From: Chitinophaga pinensis
GTDB lineage: Bacteria > Bacteroidota > Bacteroidia > Chitinophagales > Chitinophagaceae
Length of the DNA: 64,000 nt
Assembly (NCBI GenBank): GCA_945862385.1
Contig: CAMAXV010000012.1
Span: 18,672 to 82,671 of the forward strand
Direction: 5' to 3'
Below, piece after piece: positions 43,457-54,300 of the stretch. A program made the translations under genes and the position numbers. Below the pieces are notes generated by a model, which was given only the letters and a program-made list of their open reading frames with translations, ran no database searches and was not told the origin of the DNA. The number at the start of each line of letters is the position of its first letter. Position 1 is the first letter of the stretch.

Positions 43457-45213
43457 TTGATTTTGAATTCAAAAGGCATTCTGGCCTTAATTTCTCCCTT
43501 TTCATTTTTTAAATCACCGATCTGTTTTAACAACTTTATCTCTTCTTTGTTTAACGTCTGATCGAGTGCAATTGAAGCAAATTCCCCCTCGTAATTTTCG
43601 AGAATGTATTCAATAAAGGATTTGGGCTCTGGGTACATTTTAATTTTATATTCTTTGATGCCTGCGAGTTTCGCGGCAACACCAATGGCTTCTTCAAGGC
43701 CGCCCAACTCATCAACAAGTCCTATTTCAAGGGCCTTTTGTCCTGTCCATACCCTCCCCTGTGCAATGCTATCAATATACTCCACTGATTTTTTTCTACC
43801 ATCTGCAACACGTTTTTTAAAGTCATAATAGATCTGGTCTACCTGTTGCTGTATGAATTGCTGTTCTGCGCTATTCAGCGATCGTGTTACTGATGGCATA
43901 TCTGCATAAGGGCCAGTCTGTACTCTGTCGAAGGTTACACCCAACTTGTTTTTCATGAATGATGAAAGATCCGGTACAACTGAAAATACACCAATTGAAC
44001 CAGTGATGGTATTGGGCTGTGCCATTATCCTGTCTGCATTACAGGCGATATAATATCCGCCACTGGCAGCAACGTCTCCCATTGATACAACCACTTTTTT
44101 ACCCGTCTTCCGGATTAGTTCAATTTCCCTCCAGATAATTTCACTTGCCAGACTGCTTCCTCCGGGAGAATTTATCCGCAACACAACAGCCTTGATTCCG
44201 TCGTCATTTCTCAGTTTACGCAAAACACTGATGTAATCATCAGAACCTACTTCATCAGGAGACCCCTTGCCATATACTATCGAACCTTCGGCAACAACGA
44301 GTGCAACTTTGTTGCTTGAATACGCGCCCGAAACATTATTTGCCGAGGCATATTTACCAAGTTTTATGAAATTAATGGATTCTTGCTTACCCAGATTGAC
44401 CCTTTTACGTATTTCATCTCTCAACTCATCATCATACTTCAAACCATCAATTAAACCCGCTTTAACTGCCTTTTCTGGTTTATCCAATGCAAATATTTGC
44501 GCGAGCAAACGCAAGGAATCTTTATTGAGTTTTCTGGATGAAGAGACATCTTCAACCATCTTACCATATATACCGTTAAGCCACTCGCTGGTTTGCTCCT
44601 TATTTGCAGGTGTCATGGCTGTTTCCCTGAATGGTTCAGTTGCACTTTTATATTTTCCGGCATAGAATATCTGGGGCTTCACTTCCAGTCTGTCTATCAG
44701 GCCTTTGAAAAAAACATATTCTACAGACATCCCCTGCCATTCAAACATACCCATGGGATGACAATAAATCTTATCAGCAACACTGGCTACATGGTAGGCT
44801 TTCTGTGAAATATAATCGCCATAGGCAACTATAAATTTGCCATTTTTTTTGAAATCAAGAAGCGCACGCCTTAAATCCTGAGAAGTGGCAAATCCATTGG
44901 GATTATCTTTTGCGATGATGTAAATGCCTTTGACAAGTGAATCAGCTGATGCATGCTTTATCAAGCGGATTGTTGTGTATAAATCCGGAGCCGTTGCCTC
45001 GCCTGTAAGCTCAGCAAATGGGTCATCCATTTTTCGTTCCATGATCTGTTCAGACAAATCTATCACCAGAACTGACTTCTTTTCTACCTGAACTTGTTCA
45101 GTGCTCATTAAAGCACCTGCAATACCTGCAAAAAGAAGGAATATCAATCCGAAAAAAACAAAAAGAGCCAGTAATACTGCCAGGACAGTTTTGAAAAAAC
45201 TTTTCACATCCAA
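43453..45213 (-). CDS. sppA: signal peptide peptidase SppA, 67-kDa type
   Basis: SppA has 586 residues, an N-terminal membrane helix (about 10-33) and two tandem S49 peptidase domains in the periplasm. The first contributes the catalytic Lys (AGKYKSATEPF), the second the catalytic Ser (GDVAASGGYYIACNADRI), followed by TITGSIGVFS. It degrades signal peptides left in the membrane after secretion. It is the upstream gene of a two-gene operon with the ABC permease. The divergent folK starts 37 bp away. Confidence 0.95.
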   Translation of the reverse strand: MDVKSFFKTVLAVLLALFVFFGLIFLLFAGIAGALMSTEQVQVEKKSVLVIDLSEQIMERKMDDPFAELTGEATAPDLYTTIRLIKHASADSLVKGIYIIAKDNPNGFATSQDLRRALLDFKKNGKFIVAYGDYISQKAYHVASVADKIYCHPMGMFEWQGMSVEYVFFKGLIDRLEVKPQIFYAGKYKSATEPFRETAMTPANKEQTSEWLNGIYGKMVEDVSSSRKLNKDSLRLLAQIFALDKPEKAVKAGLIDGLKYDDELRDEIRKRVNLGKQESINFIKLGKYASANNVSGAYSSNKVALVVAEGSIVYGKGSPDEVGSDDYISVLRKLRNDDGIKAVVLRINSPGGSSLASEIIWREIELIRKTGKKVVVSMGDVAASGGYYIACNADRIMAQPNTITGSIGVFSVVPDLSSFMKNKLGVTFDRVQTGPYADMPSVTRSLNSAEQQFIQQQVDQIYYDFKKRVADGRKKSVEYIDSIAQGRVWTGQKALEIGLVDELGGLEEAIGVAAKLAGIKEYKIKMYPEPKSFIEYILENYEGEFASIALDQTLNKEEIKLLKQIGDLKNEKGEIKARMPFEFKIK

Positions 45214-45250
45214 AGGTTTAGAAGACGAAAATAAAGAACTTTACATCCCT

Positions 45251-45754
45251 ATGACCAATCAATTTACAAATAAGGCATATTTACTGATAGGTGGTAATAT
45301 TGGTGAGCGGATATCAAACCTCAATGCAGCTTTGGCTGCGATTGAGGAAAGCTGTGGTAAAATAACAGCCCAATCAAAGATTTATGAAACTGCAGCATGG
45401 GGAAATGAAAATCAGCCAAACTTTTTGAATCAATTGCTTATTATAGAAACCTGGCTCAAGCCAATTGATCTACTGAATCAAATTCTGAAAATTGAAACTG
45501 AACTGGGAAGAAAAAGGGATATTCCCAATGACCCCAGAACCATAGACATCGATATCCTTTATTACAATGATCTTGTCTTAAAATCGGCAGCACTCACCAT
45601 TCCACATCCAAGAATTGGAAAGCGACGGTTTTCACTGGTGCCATTGATGGAAACAGCTCCTGATCTGGTTGATCCAGACTTAAATTTAAGTATCCGCGAG
45701 ATGTATGAACAATGCGATGATAATTTAGCAGTGAATCTTTTTCAACCGATGTGA
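45251..45754 (+). CDS. folK: 2-amino-4-hydroxy-6-hydroxymethyldihydropteridine pyrophosphokinase
   Basis: FolK transfers pyrophosphate from ATP to hydroxymethyl-dihydropterin in folate synthesis. The protein from ATG 45251 has 167 residues: AYLLIGGNIGERISNL at the N-terminus, QPNFLNQLLIIET, the signature RDIPNDPRTIDIDILYY and HPRIGKRRFSLVPL. The frame extends upstream to 45101 into sppA, but that region is basic, unrelated to the family and lies antisense to sppA. The next gene, a deoxynucleoside kinase, often neighbours or is fused to folK in Bacteroidota. Confidence 0.95.
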   Translation: MTNQFTNKAYLLIGGNIGERISNLNAALAAIEESCGKITAQSKIYETAAWGNENQPNFLNQLLIIETWLKPIDLLNQILKIETELGRKRDIPNDPRTIDIDILYYNDLVLKSAALTIPHPRIGKRRFSLVPLMETAPDLVDPDLNLSIREMYEQCDDNLAVNLFQPM

Positions 45755-45787
45755 AAAAGTATGCAGGCTGAATTGTGTGGTGTTGAG

Positions 45788-45795
45788 TATGTTTG
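45788..45795 (+). promoter_or_regulatory. -7 promoter box (TATGTTTG) 4 nt before the deoxynucleoside kinase start
   Basis: This exact TAnnTTTG match ends 4 nt before the ATG at 45800, predicting a near-leaderless transcript. No -33 TTG at 19-21 bp. Confidence 0.35.
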
Positions 45796-45799
45796 AAGC

Positions 45800-46432
45800 A
45801 TGAAATACAGGTTTATTACAATTGAGGGCAATATTGGTGCGGGGAAAACAACCTTATCTCATCTCCTTGCCCAAAAACTCAATGCCAGACTGATTTTAGA
45901 AGAATTTGCTGACAATCCATTTCTTGCCAAATTCTACGAAAACCCCGCTCAGTATGCATTTCCTGTAGAACTATTTTTCATGGCAGAACGATTCAAGCAA
46001 CAGAAAGATCTGGTTGTTCAACAGGATATTTTTCAAACCGTAACCATTTCAGACTATTTATTCACCAAATGCCTGCTTTTCGCAAAAGTAAATTTACCTG
46101 AAGATGAATTCAGGTTGTACCAACGCCTTTTTGAAATCATTCACCAGCAACTTGTAAAACCTGATATACTGATTTACCTGCATGCTCCTGTGGAAAAATT
46201 ACAGGAGAATATCAGAAAAAGGAATCGACCTTATGAACAGAAAATACCCGATGATTACCTCTTAAATATTCAACAAACCTATACACACTACATCAGGCAA
46301 CAAAATATCAAAACACTGTTTGTTGATGCCAGTCACGCAGATTTTTTAGGCAACACTGATCATTTACAAACCATACTCCATGCACTTGAGGAGGATTATG
46401 CAGATGGTCAGCATCATATTGCCTTAGTATAA
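45800..46432 (+). CDS. deoxynucleoside kinase (dNK family)
   Basis: This is a nucleoside-salvage kinase of 210 residues. The P-loop GNIGAGKT lies at 10-17, the substrate-binding Glu follows in LILEEFADNPF, and the FFMAERFKQQ helix and the lid RNRPYEQKIPDDYL are typical of the deoxyadenosine/deoxyguanosine kinase group of bacteria. The nucleoside preference cannot be told by eye. It lies 45 bp after folK and 34 bp before an MFS transporter. Confidence 0.92.
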   Translation: MKYRFITIEGNIGAGKTTLSHLLAQKLNARLILEEFADNPFLAKFYENPAQYAFPVELFFMAERFKQQKDLVVQQDIFQTVTISDYLFTKCLLFAKVNLPEDEFRLYQRLFEIIHQQLVKPDILIYLHAPVEKLQENIRKRNRPYEQKIPDDYLLNIQQTYTHYIRQQNIKTLFVDASHADFLGNTDHLQTILHALEEDYADGQHHIALV

Positions 46433-46466
46433 TCAAAACATCATTAATTTAATCGATTTTTGCATT

Positions 46467-47711
46467 ATGCTAAAGATCTTCAAACACTGGAGTTTTGCTG
46501 CGCTGCGGTATCCTGAATTCAGAAGCTATATTATTGCCCGTTTTTTCTTTATCATGGTGTTAACCATGCAGGCTACCTTGATTAGCTGGCAGGTCTTTGA
46601 AATGACGAAAGACCCATTTAGCATAGGACTAATTGGATTGGTGGAATTCATTCCTGCTGTTATAATGGCTATTTATTCAGGTTATATCATAGACCGGAGC
46701 GATAAAAAAAAATTGTTACACCTAAGTATTACTGCCAATTTATTGCTCACTATACTTTTTACAGTTATTACCAGCAGTTGGACTGCCGCACGCTTTCCCA
46801 AGCAGCATATCCTTTTAGCCATTTACGCTATAGCCTTTTGTACAGGAATAGCAAGGGCTTTCAGCGGACCAACATCTTTTGCACTGGTAAGCATGCTCGT
46901 GCCCAAAAAAAAGATTCCCAATGCAGTTAACTGGCACAGCAGCTCCTGGCAGATTGCTGGTCTAGGCGGACCAGCTATCGGGGGAATCATGTTTGGGATC
47001 TGGGGTATCACCACCTCATTTATTGTGATGGTAACAATGATGATTGTTGCGGTTTTGACTTTATTTGGCATCCCTTCCAAACCACCAATAGTTATTGTTA
47101 AAAAGGAAACCATGTTAAAAAGTATCAGGGAGGGATTCCGTTTTGTTTGGAAAACAAAGGAAATTCTAGGTGTAATTTCCCTTGACCTTTTTGCGGTATT
47201 CTTTGGAGGCGCAACGGCCCTTCTACCCTATTTCTCAGATGTTATTCTGAAAACCGGGCCAGAAGGACTGGGTATTTTAAGAGCTGCACCGGGAATAGGA
47301 GCTATCCTGGTTATGCTTGTTATCAATTTCATACCCATGAGAAAAAACCAGGGCAAAACCATGTTATTGTGCGTTGGAGGTTTTGGTGCCATGATGATTA
47401 TTTTTGGCTTATCCGAATACTTCTGGATTTCCTTTGCTGCGCTTTTGCTTTCCGGATTACTTGATGGAATCAGTATCATTATCAGATCTTCTGTTCTTCA
47501 GTTGAAGACGCCCGATGAAATGAAAGGACGCGTTTCTGCGTTAAACAGCATATTCATCATTTCCTCCAATGAACTGGGTGCTTTTGAAAGTGGATTTGCA
47601 GCCAGATTGATGGGTGTAGTTCCAGCTGTAGTTTTTGGGGGTACAATGACACTTGGTGTGGTATTTTATACCTGGATCAAAGCCCCAATTGTAAAAAAAA
47701 TAACCTACTGA
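46467..47711 (+). CDS. MFS transporter (EntS-like)
   Basis: This major facilitator protein has 414 residues and about 11-12 helices. The loop between helices 2 and 3 reads GYIIDRSDKKKLL, a variant of the GxxxDRxGRR signature, and helices with GPTSFALVSMLVPK and NSIFIISSNELGAFESGFAARLM resemble the EntS/MFS_3 group of siderophore or drug exporters. No siderophore biosynthesis lies nearby, so the substrate is unknown. Its stop is immediately followed by the stop of the convergent YkgJ-type gene. Confidence 0.87.
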   Translation: MLKIFKHWSFAALRYPEFRSYIIARFFFIMVLTMQATLISWQVFEMTKDPFSIGLIGLVEFIPAVIMAIYSGYIIDRSDKKKLLHLSITANLLLTILFTVITSSWTAARFPKQHILLAIYAIAFCTGIARAFSGPTSFALVSMLVPKKKIPNAVNWHSSSWQIAGLGGPAIGGIMFGIWGITTSFIVMVTMMIVAVLTLFGIPSKPPIVIVKKETMLKSIREGFRFVWKTKEILGVISLDLFAVFFGGATALLPYFSDVILKTGPEGLGILRAAPGIGAILVMLVINFIPMRKNQGKTMLLCVGGFGAMMIIFGLSEYFWISFAALLLSGLLDGISIIIRSSVLQLKTPDEMKGRVSALNSIFIISSNELGAFESGFAARLMGVVPAVVFGGTMTLGVVFYTWIKAPIVKKITY

Positions 47712-48197
47712 TCAGGGATTTGATTCCATCAATTTCTCAATAACAAAATAGGCAGCAGGACAAAAACTGACATTTTTTAATGTAATGGCTGTCCTTTTTA
47801 CAAAAACATCCTCATCTGTATATGGAAATCTCCTGCAATCTGATGGCCGTTCAGTATAGATAGCACAATAGTTATCAGATCCGAGAAAGGGACAGGGCGT
47901 TTGCTGTAAAACAAAATCGCCATCTGAATCGATTTTGAGGTATTTATCTATGAAACTCCCCTCACGTAATCCCATAAACTTACTGATCCTTTTAAGATCC
48001 GGGGTTTTAAACCTTGGAGAATAGCCTTTGCAACAGTTTCCACAGGAGAGGCAATCAACTTTTTCAAACGCGAGGTCGTGCAATTGCGGCAATTTTGGTA
48101 TAGCTTTCTTTACATTAACCTTGCTCAGATAAGTCTTGTAAATCTTGCCCCTTTCCAGAGATCGCTTTTCCCAGTTTTTAAGTAGCTCCTCATCCAT
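47712..48197 (-). CDS. YkgJ-family zinc/iron-chelating cysteine-cluster protein
   Basis: The 161-residue protein has the family cysteine pattern CLSCGNCCKGY, then CPFLGSDNYCAIYTERPSDC followed by RRFPYT, consistent with metal binding by eight or so cysteines in the UPF0153/YkgJ family. The role of the family is not settled. A -7 box sits 4 nt before the ATG. Confidence 0.88.
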   Translation of the reverse strand: MDEELLKNWEKRSLERGKIYKTYLSKVNVKKAIPKLPQLHDLAFEKVDCLSCGNCCKGYSPRFKTPDLKRISKFMGLREGSFIDKYLKIDSDGDFVLQQTPCPFLGSDNYCAIYTERPSDCRRFPYTDEDVFVKRTAITLKNVSFCPAAYFVIEKLMESNP

Positions 48198-48201
48198 GTA
48201 T

Positions 48202-48209
48202 CAAAATTA
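48202..48209 (-). promoter_or_regulatory. -7 promoter box (TAATTTTG) 4 nt before the YkgJ-type gene
   Basis: This exact TAnnTTTG match, read on the minus strand, ends 4 nt before the start codon. No -33 TTG is visible. Confidence 0.35.
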
Positions 48210-48302
48210 AGCACTTGGCTTAAAATACGGCATTGTTTCACCATTTAATCCACAATCAGTCATTTTGATGTACAAAGACATAAAATGCTGCCACCTTGTG
48301 AT

Positions 48303-48310
48303 TAACTTTG
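48303..48310 (+). promoter_or_regulatory. -7 promoter box (TAACTTTG) for gcvP
   Basis: This exact TAnnTTTG match lies 41 bp before ATG 48352 and downstream of the earlier in-frame ATG at 48265, which supports the later start. Confidence 0.45.
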
Positions 48311-48351
48311 CAAATCTTAGTATCATAAGCACTCAATTTAATAAGAAATAC

Positions 48352-51231
48352 ATGCAACTTTTATCACAACAGGAAAACGAGTTCAGAGGAAGACATATCG
48401 GTCCAACTGCACATGAAGAAGCTGAAATGCTTAAGTTAATTGGTGAAAAAAGTCTGGATGCGCTGATAGACAAAACTGTTCCATCAAATATCCGTAATCA
48501 TGATGCTCTTGCTATACCTGCTGCAATGTCTGAAGCCGCCTATCTGGGTCACATCCGGGAAATCGGAGCCATGAACCAGGTTGCTAACAATTTCATTGGG
48601 CAGGGCTACTATGGCACTTATACGCCGAGTGTTATCCTCAGAAATATTTTTGAAAACCCAGGCTGGTACACCCAATACACACCCTATCAGGCTGAAATTG
48701 CACAGGGAAGACTTGAAAGTTTGCTAAACTTTCAAACCATGGTAACCGACCTCACAGGTTTACCCATTGCCAATGCTTCCTTACTTGATGAAGCTACTGC
48801 AGCGGCTGAAGCAATGACCATGTTTTTCAATGCTTTAAACAAGCAGGACCATATTGAACGTCCCAGATTTTTTGTAGACAATCATTGTTTTCCACAGACG
48901 CTCGACCTCCTTATAACACGTGCTTTACCAATTGGTATTGAAATAGTTTCCGGTGATGCTTCCAGTGCCGAATTGGACAACAGTTATTTTGGAGCACTGA
49001 TTCAATACCCCAATAACCTGGGAGCACTTGAAAATCCAAAGGAATTTATTGAAAAAGTCCACCAGGTAGGTGCGTACGTAGTGATGACAACCGATCTGCT
49101 GGCTTTAACATTGATCACTTCTCCCGGAGAATTAGGTGCAGATGTTGCATGTGGTTCTGCGCAACGTTTTGGTGTACCAATGGGTTATGGTGGACCGCAC
49201 GCAGCCTTTTTTGCGGCAAAAGATGAGTTTAAACGCAATTTACCAGGCCGGATCATTGGCATCAGCATTGATGCAGACGGTAACAGGGCCCTTCGCATGG
49301 CATTGCAGACCAGGGAACAACATATCAAGAGAGAGAAAGCCACCTCCAATATTTGCACGGCACAGGCTCTTTTAGCCAACATGGCAGCCATGTATGCAGT
49401 TTATCATGGTCCGGATGGACTCAAAAAAATTGCTACCAGAACAGCACAATACGCCAATGCAGCTGCAAAAAGCCTGGCTGATTTGGGATATAAATTGACT
49501 TCACCGCATTTTTTTGATACGATTGTGGTTGAAATAAATGATGCAAAGGCTTTTGTTGAAAAGATTGCGGAAAATGGGATTAATGTAAGGTTAATCAGTG
49601 CTAATCAGGTTGGTATCAGCTTTGATGAAACAACGAATGCAGCTTCACTCTTTAAACTGCTGGAATGTTTTAATGATAATAGTTCTGTTCAGTTCTCATT
49701 TGAAGATGAAGCAACAGTAAGAAGTATCCCCCAAGATCTTGAAAGGGTTTCATCGTTTTTGCTTCATCCTGTATTCAACAGCTATCAAAGCGAAAGCAAG
49801 ATGATGCGTTATATAAAATTCCTTGAGAACAAGGATTTATCACTCAATACTTCCATGATTTCCTTGGGAAGTTGTACCATGAAACTGAATGCAGCATCTG
49901 AAATGATGCCATTGAGTTGGGCATGCTGGAGCCAGATTCATCCATTTGCACCTGCAAGCCAGACGGCGGGATATGCATATGTTTTGAATGAACTTTCAAA
50001 ATACCTGTGTGAAGTTACCGAATTTGATGCCTGCAGCCTGCAGCCAAACAGTGGTGCACAGGGTGAGTATGCAGGATTATTGGCTATAAGAGGCTATCAC
50101 CTTTCCAGAGGCGATCACCAGAGAAATGTCATGCTGATTCCAATTTCAGCACATGGAACCAATCCCGCATCAGCAGTAATGGCGGGGATGAAAGTAGTGG
50201 TTGTTAAGGCGCTGGAAAACGGATACATTGACCTGGAAGACCTCAGGCAAAAAGCTATCCAGCACAGTGATAACCTCTCCGGAATCATGATTACTTACCC
50301 GAGTACATACGGTGTTTATGAAGAAACAGTGAAGGAAATTACTGCCATTATTCATGAGCACGGCGGACAGGTTTATATGGATGGAGCGAATATGAATGCC
50401 CAGGTTGGACTTACCGCTCCTGGTTTGATTGGAGCAGATGTTTGTCATCTTAACCTGCACAAAACTTTTGCCATCCCACACGGCGGAGGTGGTCCGGGTA
50501 TGGGTCCGATTTGTGTAAAAGCACACCTCGCACCATTTTTACCAGGACACTCAACCTTTGAGAATGGGCATCAGGACCTTACAAAAGGAAATACAGCAGT
50601 GAGTGCTGCACCATTTGGCAGTGCCAGCATTCTGCTCATCAGCTATGGCTATATCAGGATGCTTGGAGCAAACGGTTTAAAAGAAGCTACCGCCTATGCT
50701 ATTTTGAATGCCAACTACATGAAAGCGAGGCTTATGGATCAATTTGACATTCTCTACCTGGGAACAAACGGTACCTGTGCCCATGAATTTATCGTAGACC
50801 TCAGGCCATTCAAGAAAAATGCAGATATAGAAGCAGAAGATCTTGCCAAACGCCTGATGGATTACGGATTTCATGCACCAACCATGAGCTTCCCCGTGCC
50901 TGGTACCATCATGATAGAACCAACTGAAAGTGAGGACAAAGGAGAATTAGACAGGTTTTGTGATGCCATGTTATCTATCAGACAGGAAATAAGGGAAGTT
51001 GAAGAAGGAATAGCTGACCGGAAAAACAATGCGCTCAAAAGAGCACCACATACACAGTCAGTTATTTGCAGATCAGATTGGGACAGACCATACTCAAGAG
51101 AAAGTGCAGCTTTTCCTATTGCATACCTGAATAACAACAAATTCTGGCCTACAATCGGAAGAGTAAATAACACTTTTGGAGATAGAAATCTTATTTGCAC
51201 CTGTGAACCTGTAAGCAGTTACCAGGAATAA
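48352..51231 (+). CDS. gcvP: glycine dehydrogenase (decarboxylating), P protein
   Basis: The P protein of the glycine cleavage system uses PLP to decarboxylate glycine and passes the aminomethyl group to lipoylated GcvH. The full-length product of 959 residues combines the two halves that are separate GcvPA/GcvPB in some bacteria. The N-terminus FRGRHIGPT, then ASLLDEATAAAEAM in the first half and HLNLHKTFAIPHGGGGPG with the PLP Lys in the second, are diagnostic. ATG 48352 fits both the family N-terminus and the upstream -7 box; the frame runs back to 48265 but encodes an unrelated leader. gcvH and gcvT are not in this window. Confidence 0.97.
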   Translation: MQLLSQQENEFRGRHIGPTAHEEAEMLKLIGEKSLDALIDKTVPSNIRNHDALAIPAAMSEAAYLGHIREIGAMNQVANNFIGQGYYGTYTPSVILRNIFENPGWYTQYTPYQAEIAQGRLESLLNFQTMVTDLTGLPIANASLLDEATAAAEAMTMFFNALNKQDHIERPRFFVDNHCFPQTLDLLITRALPIGIEIVSGDASSAELDNSYFGALIQYPNNLGALENPKEFIEKVHQVGAYVVMTTDLLALTLITSPGELGADVACGSAQRFGVPMGYGGPHAAFFAAKDEFKRNLPGRIIGISIDADGNRALRMALQTREQHIKREKATSNICTAQALLANMAAMYAVYHGPDGLKKIATRTAQYANAAAKSLADLGYKLTSPHFFDTIVVEINDAKAFVEKIAENGINVRLISANQVGISFDETTNAASLFKLLECFNDNSSVQFSFEDEATVRSIPQDLERVSSFLLHPVFNSYQSESKMMRYIKFLENKDLSLNTSMISLGSCTMKLNAASEMMPLSWACWSQIHPFAPASQTAGYAYVLNELSKYLCEVTEFDACSLQPNSGAQGEYAGLLAIRGYHLSRGDHQRNVMLIPISAHGTNPASAVMAGMKVVVVKALENGYIDLEDLRQKAIQHSDNLSGIMITYPSTYGVYEETVKEITAIIHEHGGQVYMDGANMNAQVGLTAPGLIGADVCHLNLHKTFAIPHGGGGPGMGPICVKAHLAPFLPGHSTFENGHQDLTKGNTAVSAAPFGSASILLISYGYIRMLGANGLKEATAYAILNANYMKARLMDQFDILYLGTNGTCAHEFIVDLRPFKKNADIEAEDLAKRLMDYGFHAPTMSFPVPGTIMIEPTESEDKGELDRFCDAMLSIRQEIREVEEGIADRKNNALKRAPHTQSVICRSDWDRPYSRESAAFPIAYLNNNKFWPTIGRVNNTFGDRNLICTCEPVSSYQE

Positions 51232-51379
51232 AAATTTGATTATTTTTTGAGTATTTAATTACTTTTTTTTCAAAAAATGATTGTATTGTCGTAAATTCAA
51301 CTGACAGCTTGCCCCTTATTTGAATATTTTTCATCTCAAGTGCGATATTTTTAGATTTTTTTAAAAAAACTGTTTTCTT

Positions 51380-54300
51380 ATGGCAAGAAATCGGGGACTT
51401 TACCGTGCAGAATTTGAAAGAGATGCCTGTGGCATCGGATTTGTTGCAAATATTAAAGGCAATAAAAACCACCAGGTAGTATCGGATGCACTTACCATCC
51501 TTGAGAATATGGAACACAGGGGAGCCTGTGGATGTGAAAGCAATACCGGAGACGGAGCTGGAATACTAATCCAAACTCCTCATGCCTTCTTTTTTGATGA
51601 ATGTCTGAAGTTGGGTGTTCATCTGCCGGCATATGGCAGGTATGGTGTAGGATCTGTTTTTTTCCCAAAAGAAGTCAGGCTCAGGGAAGAATCAAGGGAT
51701 ATTTTTGTGAGGTGTGCTGAAGAACTCGGACTCGACATACTTGCATGGCGAAAGGTACCGGTTAATCCTGAAGGGATTGGAAATACGGCAAGATCAGTTG
51801 AACCAGAAATGGAGCAGGTGTTTATCGCATGTCCAGACCATGTCACCGATCCAATGGCTTTTGAAAGAAAGCTTTTTGTTTTGCGTAACTATGCCAGTCA
51901 CCTCATCAACAACTCAGCAAAAAAAGACCCTATTGGTTTTTATATAGCATCTTTATCCTATAAGATAATTGTATACAAGGGACAGCTTACCAGCCACCAG
52001 GTAAGAACCTATTTTCCCGATCTCAGCAATAAGAAACTTGTATCAGCTCTCGGATTGGTGCATTCCAGGTTTGCCACCAATACATTCCCTTCCTGGAAAC
52101 TGGCCCAGCCATTCAGGTATATTGCCCACAATGGTGAAATCAATACACTTCAGGGAAACCTCAACTGGATAAAAACAAATGAAAAAGGCTTTACATCTCC
52201 TTACTTCACCAAAGAAGAAATGGATATGATTCTGCCTGTTATTTCCGGAAGCCAGAGTGATTCAGCCAGTCTGGATAATATGATAGAATTGCTGACTATG
52301 ACCGGACGTTCATTACCCCATGTGATGATGATGTTGATCCCTGAAGCCTGGGATGGCAATGAAAGCATGGACCCGGTTAAGAAAGCATTTTATGAATACC
52401 ATGCCTCTATAATGGAGCCCTGGGACGGACCAGCATCCATTTCGTTTACAGATGGAACCATGATTGGTGCAACATTAGACCGAAACGGACTCAGGCCATC
52501 CAGATATTGTGTCACATCAGATGACAGGGTAATCATGGCATCAGAAACGGGTGCCCTTCCTGTAGATCCTGCACTGATTATTGAAAAAGGGAGGCTCCAG
52601 CCAGGCAAGATGTTTGTTGTAGACATGGAAGAGGGCAGGATCATCAGTGATGATGAGCTGAAAGGCAAAATATGCAGCCAGCAACCATACAGTGAATGGC
52701 TGAATAAATACAAGATAAGGCTCAATGAATTACCTGAACCCAGGGTGATGTTCACACATCTGGAGCATGATCAGGTATTTAAATACCAGAAAGCATTTGG
52801 TTATTCTTCTGAAGATCTGGAATCCATCATCGCCCCCATGGCAGTTGACGGAAAGGAACCAATCGGGTCTATGGGAACAGATATTCCTCTTGCGATACTG
52901 AGTGATCAGCCTCAGCATCTGAGCAGTTATTTTAAACAACTGTTTGCACAGGTAACCAATCCGCCCATTGACCCCATACGAGAAAGACTCGTTATGTCTT
53001 TGGCAACTTTTGTTGGGAATAACGGCAATATGCTGAATGAAGACCCACTCAGCTGTCATACCGTTGCGCTGAAACATCCTGTACTCACCAATAAAGACCT
53101 GGAGAAAATCAGGAGTATAGATACGGGTATTTTTCAGGCGAAGACACTGCAATGTTACTTCAGGGCAGATGGTCAGCCAGGTTCATTAAAAAAGGCATTG
53201 GACAGGATATGCAGGTATGCTGTTGATGCTGCGGAGGATGGTTTTGAGGTGCTTATCCTGCAAGACAGGGCTATTGATTCAGACCACGCTCCTATCCCCT
53301 CTCTGCTTTCCACAGCAGCTATCCACCATCACCTGATCAGAAAGGGATACAGGGGGAAAGTTGGCATTATTGTGGAGGCAGGAGACGTATTTGAAGTTCA
53401 TCATTTTGCCTGCCTGCTTGGCTTTGGCGCAACTGCTATAAATCCTTACCTCGCATTATCATCAATCAGGGATATGCGCCTAACCGGTAAGATTGATACT
53501 GAACTTGACCCTGAAAAGCTCAAAAAGAATTATATCAAAGCTGTCAATGAGGGGTTATTGAAGGTCTTTTCCAAAATGGGAATTTCCACATTACAATCCT
53601 ATCAGGGCGCTCAAATATTCGAGATTATCGGCTTAAACAAAGAAGTTGTAGACAAATATTTTACAGGTGCTGTATCCAGAATTGAAGGCATGGGGCTTGA
53701 TGAAATAGCCAGGGAAGCCCTCGCCAAGCATAATCTTGGTTTCAGTAGAAAAAGTATTCCGGTAGACAGGTTACCGGTTGGTGGTGTTTACCAATGGAAA
53801 AGAAAAGGTGAATTTCATTTATTCAATCCACAAACCATTCACCTGTTGCAACATTCTACCCGAACCGGGGATTATGGTATTTTCAAAAAATACTCTAAAC
53901 TTGTAAATGATCAGAGTGAAAAAGCTTGCACACTCAGGAGCATGTTTGATTTCAAACCACTCCGGTCAGCAATTTCCATTGATGAAGTAGAATCCGAAGA
54001 ATCAATTTATAAAAGGTTTGCTACAGGAGCCATGTCTTTTGGATCCATTTCATGGGAAGCCCATACAACACTGGCTATTGCCATGAACAGGTTAGGTGCC
54101 AAAAGCAACACTGGCGAAGGCGGAGAAGATGAAATCAGGTATGAACCTTTACCCAATGGCGATTCCATGCGCTCATCCATCAAGCAGGTGGCATCAGCCA
54201 GGTTTGGCGTAACCAGTCAGTACCTTACTGAAGCGGATGAATTGCAGATTAAAATGGCGCAAGGCGCAAAACCAGGTGAAGGAGGTCAATTACCCGGACA

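Noticed and set aside
45101..45250. N-terminal extension of folK
   Set aside because: The residues are antisense to the sppA start, basic and unlike the family; ATG 45251 gives the normal N-terminus.
48265..48351. N-terminal extension of gcvP
   Set aside because: It precedes and contains the likely -7 box (48303-48310) and does not match the family start.
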